This document shows positions 52,849-61,313 of a DNA stretch of 64,000 nt, piece by piece. The position numbers and the translations under genes are program-made. Origin of the DNA: SSF14 sp037045585 (GTDB lineage: Bacteria > Actinomycetota > Acidimicrobiia > Acidimicrobiales > Microtrichaceae); NCBI GenBank assembly GCA_037045585.1, contig JBAOIR010000076.1, positions 62,001 through 126,000 on the forward strand, in the 5' to 3' direction. Each line of letters starts with the position of its first letter. The first letter of the stretch is position 1. The notes under the pieces were generated by a model that worked only from the letters and a program-made list of their open reading frames with translations, made no database searches and was not told where the DNA came from.

Positions 52849-53751
52849 TCAGCGCAAGAAGTCCATGAGGCTGGGTTGGATCACCTTCGCCGTCGCCTGG
52901 ATCGCCGCCTGATAGGCGGCCTCACGGGTCTTCATGTTGATGACGGCCTCGGCGAAGTCGATGTTCTCCTTGTTGGAGATACCCGACTTGAGCGAAACCT
53001 TGCTGTCCTCCAGCGAGTTCACGAGGTCCTCGAGCTGGGAGGCCCGGCTGCCGAGCTGCACCTGCGCCGTCGCCACCCGCTTGGTGGCGGCGTCGACCTG
53101 GCCGAGTCCGGCACCGATGGCAGCGGTGTCACCGGTCTCGACTGCGGTCGCCAGCGCACCCAACAGCTGGAAGAGGTCACCCTGGGTGGGATCGCCCGGG
53201 TTGTTCACGCCGAAGATCTCGGGGCCGGTCCGGTTGACCTGCAAGGTGACCCCACCGGTGATGGGGAGGTTCACCGCGCCGTTGTCGCCGAGGTACACAC
53301 CGTTGGCGTCATAGGCCGCTGCGCCGGCGGCGTTGCCCGCGAACAAGGGGCGACCCCCACGCTCGGCGTTCGATGCCAGCAGGATCGACTCGCGTTGGGC
53401 CCGGATCTGGTTGGCCAAGGCGGCCCGCGAGGTCACGTCGTTCGCTGCCGAGTTCGCCTGCACCAGCGTGGCCCGAACTCCGGCGAGACGATCACTGACG
53501 TCGGCGAGGGCTGCGTCACCGGCATCGAACCAGGAGGTCGCCTCCTCGGCGTTGCGTGAGTACTGCTCGAGCCGCCGAAGCGTCGCTCGCTGATTGAGCG
53601 AGCTGACGGCGTCGGCGGGGTTGTCGCTCACCCGGTTGATGCGGCGACCGGTGGTCACCTGCTCCTGGGCGCGGAACAGTTCGCTGTTGGCGTTCTGGAT
53701 GCTCTGCAGCATCGTGCGGGCGCCGGAGAGACTGGCGATTCGAGTGATCAT
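52849..53751 (-). CDS. flgL: Flagellar hook-associated protein FlgL (HAP3)
   Basis: This 300-residue protein shares flagellin-type ends: AQEQVTTGRRINRVSDNPADAVSS near the N-terminus and NIDFAEAVINMKTREAAYQAAIQATAKV at the C-terminus. It forms the hook-filament junction. It follows flgK after 46 bases. Confidence 0.93.
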   Translation of the reverse strand: MITRIASLSGARTMLQSIQNANSELFRAQEQVTTGRRINRVSDNPADAVSSLNQRATLRRLEQYSRNAEEATSWFDAGDAALADVSDRLAGVRATLVQANSAANDVTSRAALANQIRAQRESILLASNAERGGRPLFAGNAAGAAAYDANGVYLGDNGAVNLPITGGVTLQVNRTGPEIFGVNNPGDPTQGDLFQLLGALATAVETGDTAAIGAGLGQVDAATKRVATAQVQLGSRASQLEDLVNSLEDSKVSLKSGISNKENIDFAEAVINMKTREAAYQAAIQATAKVIQPSLMDFLR

Positions 53752-53797
53752 GACGCTTCCTTGCGTGTGATCCGGGCTCGTTCGATCATCGCTGTGA

Positions 53798-55210
53798 TCA
53801 GACGGCCGTGCGGTTGATGAGCGTGTCGAGCATCTCGTCGACGGCGGACAGGAGCCGGGCGGCCGATTCGTAGGCGCGTTGGCTCATGACGAGGTTGGTC
53901 ATCTCCTCGTCGAGGTTCACGCCGCTGACCGATGTGCGCTGGTTCTCGGCCTCGACAGCGAACTTCGCCTGGGTGGACGCCCGGGTCGTCGCAGCCTGCG
54001 CCTCGACGCCGAGCCGGCCGATCATGGCGCGGTGGATCGCGTCGGGCGAGTTCGCGAGTCCACCGGCGGCACCCATCTGGTGGCCGATCGAGCCGTCGAG
54101 CACTCCGCCGCCAACAGCGCCGAGGGCGATGCGCGACGGCTGACCGTCGACGTCGGACGACAGCTTGATCGTGGCCGCGGTGACCCCGGCCGGATCGAAG
54201 AAGTCGAGGTTGACGTCGTTGAGGGCGTCCTGGCCCTGACCGCTGTTGTGGATCGTGTTGACGGTGGTCACCAGGGTCTGCGCAACGGTGTCGAGATCGT
54301 GCATGTAGCGCGGGATGACGTCGTTCAGGCCCTGCACCAGACCGCCGATGTCGCCGCCGAATCCGGCGACCGGGTAGCCGTCGTCGGCCCACTGGAGCTG
54401 CGTCTGCTGCACTTGGAGCTGGTCGAGCGGTGCCGGGAACGCGCCCGACGTCGTGACCTTGAGCGGGGAGATGCGCCCGGCCGACACGAGCGAACTCCCA
54501 CCCAGCATCACGTTGACCTGGTTGTACTCGATGGGCCGCACCTCGGCGCCGGTGAGCGACGTCAGCTGATCGACGAGGCGGTCGCGTTCGTCGGCGAGAT
54601 CCCCGGTGTCCATCCCGGCGACGCTGGCCGCCCGGATCTGCACGTTGAGGTCGGCGACCTGTTGCGCCAACGTGTTGACCCGATCCACGCCCATCGTGAG
54701 CTGCGACGAGAGGTCGGCGTGTTGGGTCTGGAGGCTGCCGGCAGCCTGGTTCAGCGACGCAGCCAGGTTCGACGCCTGGGCGAGCACCGCAGCACGCTGC
54801 GGGATGCTCCCGGGCTGGTTGGCGGCGTCGGAGAACGCGTTCCAGAAGGCCGAGAGCTGACCGGCGATCGCCGTATCGCTCGGCTCGGGGAACGTGCCCT
54901 CGACCCCACCGAGGACCGAGTCGAGACGAGCGGCGGAGGCGGAGCTGGCGAGGCTGGCCCGTGCCTTCACGTCGAGGAACTGATCACGGATCCGGTTGAC
55001 ACCGGCGATGTTGACGCCGAGGTTGTTCCACGAGAAGTCGGTGTCGAACCGCGACGCGATCTTCATGCCCGACGCCGGTTCGAGCAGCACCTGACGACGG
55101 CTGTAGCCCTCGGTGTTGACGTTGCTGATGTTGTGCCCGATGACGTCGATGACGCGCTTGTGCGCCTGCAGCCCCGACAGGGCGGTATTGAGGGTCGAGA
55201 AACTGCTCAT
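53798..55210 (-). CDS. flgK: Flagellar hook-associated protein FlgK (HAP1)
   Basis: This 470-residue protein has the rod/hook N-terminal signature ALSGLQAHKRVIDVIGHNISNVNTEGYSRRQV and the C-terminal VNLDEEMTNLVMSQRAYESAARLLSAVDEML (in parts: ISNVNTEGYSRRQV, LVMSQRAYESAARLLSAVDE). It lies 3 bases after flgN. Confidence 0.95.
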   Translation of the reverse strand: MSSFSTLNTALSGLQAHKRVIDVIGHNISNVNTEGYSRRQVLLEPASGMKIASRFDTDFSWNNLGVNIAGVNRIRDQFLDVKARASLASSASAARLDSVLGGVEGTFPEPSDTAIAGQLSAFWNAFSDAANQPGSIPQRAAVLAQASNLAASLNQAAGSLQTQHADLSSQLTMGVDRVNTLAQQVADLNVQIRAASVAGMDTGDLADERDRLVDQLTSLTGAEVRPIEYNQVNVMLGGSSLVSAGRISPLKVTTSGAFPAPLDQLQVQQTQLQWADDGYPVAGFGGDIGGLVQGLNDVIPRYMHDLDTVAQTLVTTVNTIHNSGQGQDALNDVNLDFFDPAGVTAATIKLSSDVDGQPSRIALGAVGGGVLDGSIGHQMGAAGGLANSPDAIHRAMIGRLGVEAQAATTRASTQAKFAVEAENQRTSVSGVNLDEEMTNLVMSQRAYESAARLLSAVDEMLDTLINRTAV

Positions 55211-55213
55211 CGC

Positions 55214-55744
55214 TCAGGCCCGACGATCGACGAGGGTCGGACGGGCAAGACCGCGGCCCGTCGACGGTCCGTACGCGTTGGTCGTGACCGATCCGGTCAC
55301 AGCGTCGAGGACCGACTGTGTCTCCTTCGCGCCCCGCTGGGCGAGCTCCCGGTTGGTCGCCGCCAGGCGTTCGGTGCCGGCCACGAGGGTGAGCAACGCG
55401 TCCTGGTGCTCGGCGAGCATCGACGCCCACGGCTCCTCGGCGCGAGCCCGGATGTCGCCGAGCGACGCCGACGGGTCGAGACCCAACCGCTGAGCGCACT
55501 GGCGCACGACGGCGTCGCGGGTGCGCTCGCTGCGACGGATGTCCTCCATCGCCGCCTCGACCTCCTCGAGGGCAGTCTGCAGGCGGTGCTCGCGCAACGC
55601 CTCGAGGATCAGCTGCTGCACCTCCAACCGGTACTGCAGGAGCTCGATGAGCCCGCGCTGCTTCCAGAGAGTCCGCGACAGCTCACCGAGCAGGTCGTCG
55701 AGTTCGGGAACAGCGCCGGAGGTGGCGGCGGGCATGACACTCAT
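55214..55744 (-). CDS. flgN: FlgN-type flagellar chaperone
   Basis: From ATG 55744 (behind AAGGAG) this is 176 residues, almost entirely helical: LDDLLGELSRTLWKQRGLIELLQYRLEVQQLILEAL (in parts: LGELSRTLWKQRGLIEL, RLEVQQLILEAL). FlgN is the export chaperone for FlgK and FlgL, and the order flgN-flgK-flgL supports this. A sigma-28-like promoter is immediately upstream. Confidence 0.85.
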   Translation of the reverse strand: MSVMPAATSGAVPELDDLLGELSRTLWKQRGLIELLQYRLEVQQLILEALREHRLQTALEEVEAAMEDIRRSERTRDAVVRQCAQRLGLDPSASLGDIRARAEEPWASMLAEHQDALLTLVAGTERLAATNRELAQRGAKETQSVLDAVTGSVTTNAYGPSTGRGLARPTLVDRRA

Positions 55745-55752
55745 GGACTCCT

Positions 55753-55779
55753 TCATCGGCACATCGGGCCAGAACCTGA
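55753..55779 (-). promoter_or_regulatory. Sigma-28 (FliA)-like promoter before flgN
   Basis: Minus-strand TCAG (55779-55776), 15-base spacer, GCCGATGA (55760-55753). The -10 box ends 8 bases before the ATG at 55744, implying a very short or no leader. It is divergent from the flagellin promoter in the same 183-base gap. Confidence 0.6.
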
Positions 55780-55817
55780 GGTTCCGAACGAGGTTCGTGG
55801 TCCGAGCAGAAAATTGC

Positions 55818-55844
55818 TCAAGGAATCTCCGCCGACGTCGATAA
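55818..55844 (+). promoter_or_regulatory. Sigma-28 (FliA)-like promoter before flagellin
   Basis: TCAA (55818-55821), 15-base spacer, GTCGATAA (55837-55844), preceded by AAATTGC. The predicted leader to the ATG at 55928 is about 75 bases and contains several GGA motifs. Confidence 0.7.
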
Positions 55845-55849
55845 CTACG

Positions 55850-55927
55850 TGGTCACCCACCTCGGGTGGAGTGGCTCGTGACCCCAGGACGGGATCGCGA
55901 TCAAGCATTCATCACGGAGGATTTCCA
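55850..55927 (+). promoter_or_regulatory. Flagellin leader with candidate CsrA-binding GGA motifs
   Basis: In the predicted leader, GGA occurs within GGGTGGAGTGG, CCAGGACGGGA and CACGGAGGATTT; the last overlaps the Shine-Dalgarno (GGAGG). csrA and fliW are both in this locus, so CsrA repression of flagellin translation with FliW antagonism, as known in Bacillus subtilis, is plausible. No structure was computed. Confidence 0.5.
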
Positions 55928-57106
55928 ATGCGTATCAACCAGAATGTCGAAGCGCTCAACGCCTGGCGCAGCCTCTCGACCACCAACACCGAGATGGGCA
56001 AGTCCCTCGAGAAGCTCTCCTCGGGTTTCCGCATCAACCGTGCGGCGGACGACGCTTCCGGCCTCGTCATTTCCCAGGGCCTGCGTGCCCAGGTGTCCGG
56101 CCTTCGTCAGGCCACCCGCAACGCTCAGGACGGCATCTCTGTCGTTCAGACCGCTGAAGGTGCGCTCAACGAGGTGCACTCCATGCTGAACCGCATGCGT
56201 GACCTTGCCGTCCAGGCTGCCAACACGGGCACCAACGACACGGCGGCCCGTACTGCGGCCAACGCCGAGGTCACGGCGCTCGCGTCGGAGGTCGACCGCA
56301 TCTCCACCTCGACGAAGTTCGGCCAGCAGTCCCTGCTGAACGGCTCCTTCGGCGTGACGGCTGCGATCAAGACCGGCTTCAACGCCACGGGTACCTACAC
56401 CGTGCCGGCGACGTCGAACTTCCAGATCAACGTCAACGGCGGTGGCGCAAAGACCGTCAACCTCGTCGCAGGCACCTACACCGGGGCCCAGCTGGCCTCG
56501 CACATGCAGTCCGCCATCCGGACGGCGATGACCTCGGGTGGTACCTACACCCAGGCGCAGGCCGATGCGGTGACCGTCGACTCGACCACCGTCGGCGCCG
56601 GCTTCTCGCTCTCGATCAAGGCGAACCTGGCCAACACCCAGACGTTCACCCTGACCGACGGTGCGGGCACGCCGCTGGCGGCGCAGAACCTCACCGGTGC
56701 GATCACTGCTGCCTCGGGCAGCGGCGGCACGTTCCAGGTCGGCTCCAACGCCGGCGACACCATCAGCGTTGCGCTCGCCAGCGTCAGCGCCACGGGCCTG
56801 GGCATCAACGCCCTGGACCTGGTGAACTCGGCGTCGACGGCGATCACCGCCCTCGACTCCGCCATCGCCAGCGTGTCGACCACCCGAGGCAACCTCGGTG
56901 CCGTCCAGAACCGCTTCGAGTCCACGATCAACAACCTCCAGGTCACCACCGAGAACCTGGCCGCTTCGGAGTCCCGCATCCGTGACACCGACATGGCCCT
57001 CGAGATGACGCAGTTCACGCGTCACCAGGTGCTCCTGCAGGCCGGCACGGCCATGCTCGGCCAGGCCAACCAGCTTCCGCAGTCGGTTCTCCGTCTGCTC
57101 CAGTAG
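55928..57106 (+). CDS. fliC: Flagellin
   Basis: This 392-residue filament protein has conserved D0/D1 ends: MRINQNVEALNAWRSLSTT, LEKLSSGFRINRAADDASGLVIS at the N-terminus and NNLQVTTENLAASESRIRDTDMALEMTQFTRHQVLLQAGTAMLGQANQLPQSVLRLL at the C-terminus (in parts: NLAASESRIRDTDMA, LGQANQLPQSVLRLL). The central 140-320 region is variable, Thr/Ala-rich. A sigma-28-like promoter and a leader with GGA motifs precede it; a hairpin follows. Confidence 0.97.
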   Translation: MRINQNVEALNAWRSLSTTNTEMGKSLEKLSSGFRINRAADDASGLVISQGLRAQVSGLRQATRNAQDGISVVQTAEGALNEVHSMLNRMRDLAVQAANTGTNDTAARTAANAEVTALASEVDRISTSTKFGQQSLLNGSFGVTAAIKTGFNATGTYTVPATSNFQINVNGGGAKTVNLVAGTYTGAQLASHMQSAIRTAMTSGGTYTQAQADAVTVDSTTVGAGFSLSIKANLANTQTFTLTDGAGTPLAAQNLTGAITAASGSGGTFQVGSNAGDTISVALASVSATGLGINALDLVNSASTAITALDSAIASVSTTRGNLGAVQNRFESTINNLQVTTENLAASESRIRDTDMALEMTQFTRHQVLLQAGTAMLGQANQLPQSVLRLLQ

Positions 57107-57148
57107 TCGGGAATCCCCTTCGGGGGACCCACTCCGTGTGAACGGTCT

Positions 57149-57185
57149 GGGAGCAGGGCAACTCGTCAGAGGTGGCCCTGCTCCC
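57149..57185 (+). terminator. Terminator hairpin after flagellin
   Basis: GGGAGCAGGGC (57149-57159) and GCCCTGCTCCC (57175-57185) are perfect 11-bp arms with a 15-base loop, 43 bases after the flagellin stop. A smaller TCCCC-TTCG-GGGGA hairpin lies before it at 57114-57127. Together they likely separate the abundant flagellin transcript from fliD. Confidence 0.65.
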
Positions 57186-57243
57186 GGCGCCGTCCCATCC
57201 GGACCCGACGCTGGACGTCGGGAGTCACCAGGAGGTGACCACC

Positions 57244-59079
57244 ATGCCGATCGATGGACTGGTCAGCGGTCTCGATACCGAATCCATCATCACCCAACTG
57301 ATGGCAGCCGAGAAGGTGCCCGTCGACCTGATGACGGCCCGCAAGACGACCGCGCAGTCGGCACTCGACGCCTACAAGAGCCTCGCCACGAAGCTCAGCG
57401 CCATCACGACCGCGAGCGCCGCCCTCGAACGCTCCACCGGATGGAACGTCCGCAGCGCGACCACCTCCGACACGGCCGTCGCCACCGCAACTGCGAGCGA
57501 CGGCGCAACGGTCGGCGGGATGCAGTTCACCGTGGACCGCCTCGCAACGACCCACGGCGTGGCCACCGCGGCGAACGTCGCCACGGCCAACGACGTCATC
57601 TCGTCGTCGGGCAACATCACGATCACGGTCGGTTCGACCGCACACAACATCTCGGTCGGGACCGGCTCGCTCAGCGACGTCGCCACGGCCATCAACGCCG
57701 CCGGCATCGGGGTGAAGGCCGCCATGGTCAACACCGGCTCGGGGTATCGCCTCCAGCTCACCGCCGCCTCGAGCGGCGGCGCCGCCGCGTTCTCGGTCAC
57801 GTCCGGCCTCGACGGTGCAACCGTCGTCACCACGCAGGGCGTCGACGCGAAACTCACGTTCGGCACCGGACCGGGGGCCTACGACATCACCTCGGCGACG
57901 AACACGTTCGCCAACGTGCTGCCCGGTGTCGCCATCACGGCGAAGGCCGTCAGCACGACCCCCGTCACGGTCGATGTCGCGGCCGACGGCAACGCGCTGG
58001 CCACCAAGGTCAAGACGCTCGTCGACGCCGTCAACAGCGCCCTCGCCGAGATCAAGACCCGCACGGCGTACGACCCCAGCTCGAAGACCGCAGCCTCGCT
58101 CGCCGGCGACGCCGCCGCCCGACGGACCAGCCAGTCCCTCACCCGGGCGCTGAGCGACGCCGTGAGTCAGTCCGCGCTCGGATCACCCGGCCTCGCCGGT
58201 GTGTCCCTCGACCGCAACGGCAACGCGACGTTCGACCAGGCCAAGTTCCTCGACGCCTACGGCAAGGACCCGGCCGCGGTCGAGCGCCTGTTCGTCCAGG
58301 GCGCAACGACGACGGGCGACGTGCAGTTCCTCTCGGCCGGTTCCCGAGCTCTCCCGGGGCCCCGCGACGTCGTGGTCACGCTCGCCGCGACCCAGGCCAA
58401 TCAGGTCGGCATGGTCGGCCAGTTCCCACTCACCGTCCCGGCCACCATCCGCATCAGGATGGGCGGCACCGAGATCGTCTATCCGGCGTCCCCGCCCGCA
58501 TCCCAGTCCGACACCGTCGCCGGACTGCAGGCGGCGATCGACAACGCCGGACTCGCGCTGACGGCGTCGGTCAACGGCGGCGGCATCAAGGTCACGTCCA
58601 ACAACTACGGCAGTGGGGCGGGGTTCGACGTCGACTTCGGGTCGGGCAGCTACACCACCGCCACCGGCGTGGACGCCGCCGGAACCATCGACGGCATCGC
58701 CGCGACCGGGGTGGGACGTCAGTTGTCCATCCCCGGCTCCGACGGCACCCTCAGCGGCCTGTCGGTCCTGCTCACCAGCAACGCGACGGGCAACGTCGGC
58801 ACGGTCAACTACGAGCCCGGTCTCGCCCAACGAATCTCGAGCGCCATCGTCGCCGCCACCGACTCGACGGGCGGCTACCTCGTCGATGCCCAGAACGGCC
58901 GGCAGTCGAGGATCGACACCCTCACATCGTCGATCGACAGTTACAACACCCGGCTCGAAGCCCGGGAGAAGCGGCTGCGCACGCAGTTCGCCAACCTCGA
59001 GGTCGCCCTCAACAAGCTCAAGCAACAGAGCTCGATGCTCACCTCGCAGCTCGGCTCCAGCTCGTCCAGCAGTAGCTGA
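57244..59079 (+). CDS. fliD: Flagellar filament capping protein FliD (HAP2)
   Basis: From ATG 57244 behind AGGAGG this is 611 residues. It begins IDGLVSGLDTESIITQLMAAEK, the FliD N-terminal signature, and ends in a helical, coiled C-terminus (RIDTLTSSIDSYNTRLEAREKRLRTQFANLEVALNKL; in parts: SIDSYNTRLEAREKRLR, QFANLEVALNKLKQQSSML), typical of FliD, followed by a Ser-rich tail. It caps the filament and promotes flagellin insertion. Confidence 0.93.
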   Translation: MPIDGLVSGLDTESIITQLMAAEKVPVDLMTARKTTAQSALDAYKSLATKLSAITTASAALERSTGWNVRSATTSDTAVATATASDGATVGGMQFTVDRLATTHGVATAANVATANDVISSSGNITITVGSTAHNISVGTGSLSDVATAINAAGIGVKAAMVNTGSGYRLQLTAASSGGAAAFSVTSGLDGATVVTTQGVDAKLTFGTGPGAYDITSATNTFANVLPGVAITAKAVSTTPVTVDVAADGNALATKVKTLVDAVNSALAEIKTRTAYDPSSKTAASLAGDAAARRTSQSLTRALSDAVSQSALGSPGLAGVSLDRNGNATFDQAKFLDAYGKDPAAVERLFVQGATTTGDVQFLSAGSRALPGPRDVVVTLAATQANQVGMVGQFPLTVPATIRIRMGGTEIVYPASPPASQSDTVAGLQAAIDNAGLALTASVNGGGIKVTSNNYGSGAGFDVDFGSGSYTTATGVDAAGTIDGIAATGVGRQLSIPGSDGTLSGLSVLLTSNATGNVGTVNYEPGLAQRISSAIVAATDSTGGYLVDAQNGRQSRIDTLTSSIDSYNTRLEAREKRLRTQFANLEVALNKLKQQSSMLTSQLGSSSSSSS

Positions 59080-59140
59080 CCGAGTTCGCACTCCGAAACC
59101 ACCATCTGTTCGCCCGGCTACTGCGCACGAAAAGGACTTC

Positions 59141-59644
59141 ATGCAACCGCCCGCAGCGCTCTCCAACCGTCCCACTGCACCTTCCCACGGCCTCGTCGCC
59201 CCGGCGACCGGGCTCACGCCGCCGAGTCGGCGGGTCGCAGCGGCACGCAATCGCTACCGGACCGACGGCACCACCGGCATGACCGGTGGCCGGCTGCTCG
59301 TCGCCCTCTACCAGCGGCTCCTGTCGGACCTGGTCGGCGCCGAGACGGCCATCGAGGCCAACCAGATCGAGAGCGCCCACCTCCAGCTCGTGCACGCCCA
59401 GGAGATCGTCGACTCCCTCGAGGATGCGCTCGATCCGACGGCGTGGGACCAGGCCGACCGGATGGTTTCGTTGTACGCGCACCTCCGCCGTGAGCTGATC
59501 GCCGCGAACGTCACCAAGAACGCTGCGGCAGTGGTCCGCTGCCGACGCATCGTCGAACCGATGGCCCAGACCTGGCAGGAGGCGCTCGACCTCACGACGA
59601 CGCCGGTGCCGTCGGGTGTGGCTGCGTCCGGAGTGGGATCGTGA
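59141..59644 (+). CDS. fliS: Flagellin export chaperone FliS
   Basis: This 167-residue protein starts at ATG 59141. The N-terminus (about 50 residues) is Pro/Ala-rich and unusual for the family; from RNRYRTDGTTGMTGGRLLVALYQRLLSDLVGAETAIE the normal FliS helical bundle follows (in parts: TGGRLLVALYQRLLSDL). FliS prevents flagellin polymerising in the cytosol. It overlaps the next gene start (GTGA). Confidence 0.88.
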   Translation: MQPPAALSNRPTAPSHGLVAPATGLTPPSRRVAAARNRYRTDGTTGMTGGRLLVALYQRLLSDLVGAETAIEANQIESAHLQLVHAQEIVDSLEDALDPTAWDQADRMVSLYAHLRRELIAANVTKNAAAVVRCRRIVEPMAQTWQEALDLTTTPVPSGVAASGVGS

Positions 59645-59955
59645 GCCTCGACGTCCTCGACAACGCCGGCGCCAGCTCTTCGGTCGCCGGGTGGAACGAC
59701 ACGCTGCGCTCACTCGAGCACGCGCTGCAGCACGGCGATGCCGACCAGGTCGCCTCGATCGCCATCGCCGTCACGCTCGGCCCGGTCCCGCCGACGATGA
59801 CGCATCGAGCGACCGAGGTGCTCGAGGCGATCGGACGGCTCGAGGACGAGATCTCGAGCCAGATGGACGCGATCTCCCGCGAGCTGAACCGGCATCAGTC
59901 ACGCCCACGGTGGGCGGCGCCGCCCGCTCCGAGCCAACTCGACTGCAGCGCCTGA
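59641..59955 (+). CDS. Small helical protein in FliT position
   Basis: This 104-residue protein starts at GTG 59641 in the fliS stop. It is helical (WNDTLRSLEHALQHGDADQV, ATEVLEAIGRLEDEISSQMDAISRELNRH). In many loci the gene after fliS is fliT, the FliD chaperone; size and composition fit but sequence identity is too low to confirm. Confidence 0.6.
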   Translation: MSLDVLDNAGASSSVAGWNDTLRSLEHALQHGDADQVASIAIAVTLGPVPPTMTHRATEVLEAIGRLEDEISSQMDAISRELNRHQSRPRWAAPPAPSQLDCSA

Positions 59956-60019
59956 CCAGAGGTTCGCTCCCGCGAACCTGCGAAAAGTAGGTCGTCCGCC
60001 TGAAGTCAGTGGGCCGTCC

Positions 60020-60051
60020 GGCGCCCCCAATGGGGCCAAACGGCGCCTTTT
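60020..60051 (+). terminator. Terminator with T-tract after the fliD-fliS group
   Basis: GGCGCC (60020-60025) and GGCGCC (60042-60047) pair, with CCCC/GGGG inside, followed by TTTT (60048-60051). It lies 64 bases after the small gene stop and before the flgB promoter. Confidence 0.55.
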
Positions 60052-60085
60052 GCAGTGTTGATGTCTGAGATCTGGGCGAATTTGC

Positions 60086-60112
60086 TCAGGGTCGCTGGGC
60101 AGATGCCGATAG
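60086..60112 (+). promoter_or_regulatory. Sigma-28 (FliA)-like promoter before flgB
   Basis: TCAG (60086-60089), 15-base spacer, GCCGATAG (60105-60112), preceded by TTTGC. It is the best match of the five and drives flgB-flgC-fliE-fliF-fliG. Confidence 0.7.
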
Positions 60113-60181
60113 ATACCGGAGCAAGGAGAGCTCACTCTTCCGCCAGGGATCGGCGTCGCACCAGGCTCTGAGGGAGCACGA

Positions 60182-60217
60182 ATGCCCGCGCCATCTCTCC
60201 TGCCGATCAGCTCATGA
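60182..60217 (+). CDS. Possible leader peptide overlapping flgB start
   Basis: ATG 60182 behind GGGAGCACGA opens an 11-codon frame (MPAPSLLPISS) whose TGA (60215-60217) overlaps the flgB ATG as ATGA. flgB itself has no clear Shine-Dalgarno, so translational coupling from this mini-frame is plausible. It is short and could be chance. Confidence 0.3.
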   Translation: MPAPSLLPISS

Positions 60218-60558
60218 TCGGCGATCTCACACTCGACACCATCCACGCCGGCCTCAACGGGCTCACCGCCCGCCGCGCCGCTGCCGAGGATGCCGTCGCG
60301 AACTCCGAGACGCCCGGCTACATCGCCCGCAACGTGTCGTTCGAGGGCGAACTGAGCCGCGCCATCGCCGGTGACCACCCGCTGACCGCGACGCCCACCA
60401 CCACCTACACCACCGACGAGGCGCTGCCGAACGGCAACAACGTCAAGCTCGAACGCGAGATCGCCGGCCTGACCGAGACGGCCCTCAAGCAACAGCTGCT
60501 CGTCGAGGCCGCCAACGCGAAGTTCCGGTTGCTCCGCACCGTGATCGTGGGTCAGTAG
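60214..60558 (+). CDS. flgB: Flagellar basal-body rod protein FlgB
   Basis: This 114-residue rod protein shows LNGLTARRAAAEDAVANSETPGYIARNVSFEGEL, the rod signature (in parts: AVANSETPGYIARNVSFEGEL shortened: NSETPGYIARNVSFEGE), and VKLEREIAGLTETALKQQLLVEAANAKF. It builds the proximal rod with FlgC. First gene of the basal-body operon. Confidence 0.92.
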   Translation: MIGDLTLDTIHAGLNGLTARRAAAEDAVANSETPGYIARNVSFEGELSRAIAGDHPLTATPTTTYTTDEALPNGNNVKLEREIAGLTETALKQQLLVEAANAKFRLLRTVIVGQ

Positions 60559-60560
60559 CC

Positions 60561-60983
60561 ATGAGCGGACTCTTTGGATCTCTCGGCGTCGCCTACTCCG
60601 GCATGGACACGTACAAGACGTGGATCGATGCCACGGCGGACAACGTCGCCAACGTCAACACCGTCCGCAGCGGCGACGACCGAGCGTGGCAGTCCAAGTA
60701 CGTGATCGCCCGCGCCGTGCCCGGCACCAACGGCGGCGCCCGCGCCGGGATCGGCGACGGTACGTCCGTCGCCGGAGTCGCCCTCAGCGACGACGAGGGC
60801 AAGCTCGTCTACGAGCCCGACCACCCGCTGGCCAACGCCGAGGGCATGGTGCGCTACCCCGCCGTCGAACTCGGTGACCAGATGACGAACCTGATCATCG
60901 CCCAGCGCGCCTACCAGGCCAACGTCACCGTCTTCGAGCGGGCCCGCGACGCCTACTCCCGTGCACTCGAGATCGGAAAGTAG
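60561..60983 (+). CDS. flgC: Flagellar basal-body rod protein FlgC
   Basis: This 140-residue protein starts 2 bases after flgB. It has SGMDTYKTWIDATADNVANVNTVRS (rod signature) and MTNLIIAQRAYQANVTVFERARDAYSRAL at the C-terminus, the FlgC hallmarks. It is slightly shorter than usual. Confidence 0.93.
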   Translation: MSGLFGSLGVAYSGMDTYKTWIDATADNVANVNTVRSGDDRAWQSKYVIARAVPGTNGGARAGIGDGTSVAGVALSDDEGKLVYEPDHPLANAEGMVRYPAVELGDQMTNLIIAQRAYQANVTVFERARDAYSRALEIGK

Positions 60984-60986
60984 CCC

Positions 60987-61313
60987 GTGGCCCTGATTCC
61001 CCCGGTCGCAACCAACTTCACCCAGGCGATCACTCCGTCGGTCGCCCCGACGGCACCGAGTGCCGCCAGCGCCGCCGGAGCAGCACAGCGCTCCGACTCG
61101 TTCGAAGGCGCCATCGGCAATGCCCTGGAGACGCTGAACAGCCAGCAGCTCCACGCCGACCAGATGGCCCGCGACGCGGCGACCGGAAAGCTCCAGAACG
61201 TCGAGGAGTACATGCTCGCCGCCACCGAGGCGCAACTCGGTACCCAGCTCACCGTCGCTGTTCGCAACAAGGCCGTTGAGGCCTTCAACGAGATCATGAG
61301 GATGCAGGTCTGA
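60987..61313 (+). CDS. fliE: Flagellar hook-basal body complex protein FliE
   Basis: This 108-residue protein starts at GTG 60987, 3 bases after flgC. It has a Pro/Ala-rich N-terminus and FliE C-terminal signature TGKLQNVEEYMLAATEAQLGTQLTVAVRNKAVEAFNEIMRM (in parts: EEYMLAATEAQLGTQLTVAV, RNKAVEAFNEIMRMQV). It links the MS ring and rod. Its stop overlaps the fliF ATG (TGATG). Confidence 0.92.
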   Translation: MALIPPVATNFTQAITPSVAPTAPSAASAAGAAQRSDSFEGAIGNALETLNSQQLHADQMARDAATGKLQNVEEYMLAATEAQLGTQLTVAVRNKAVEAFNEIMRMQV

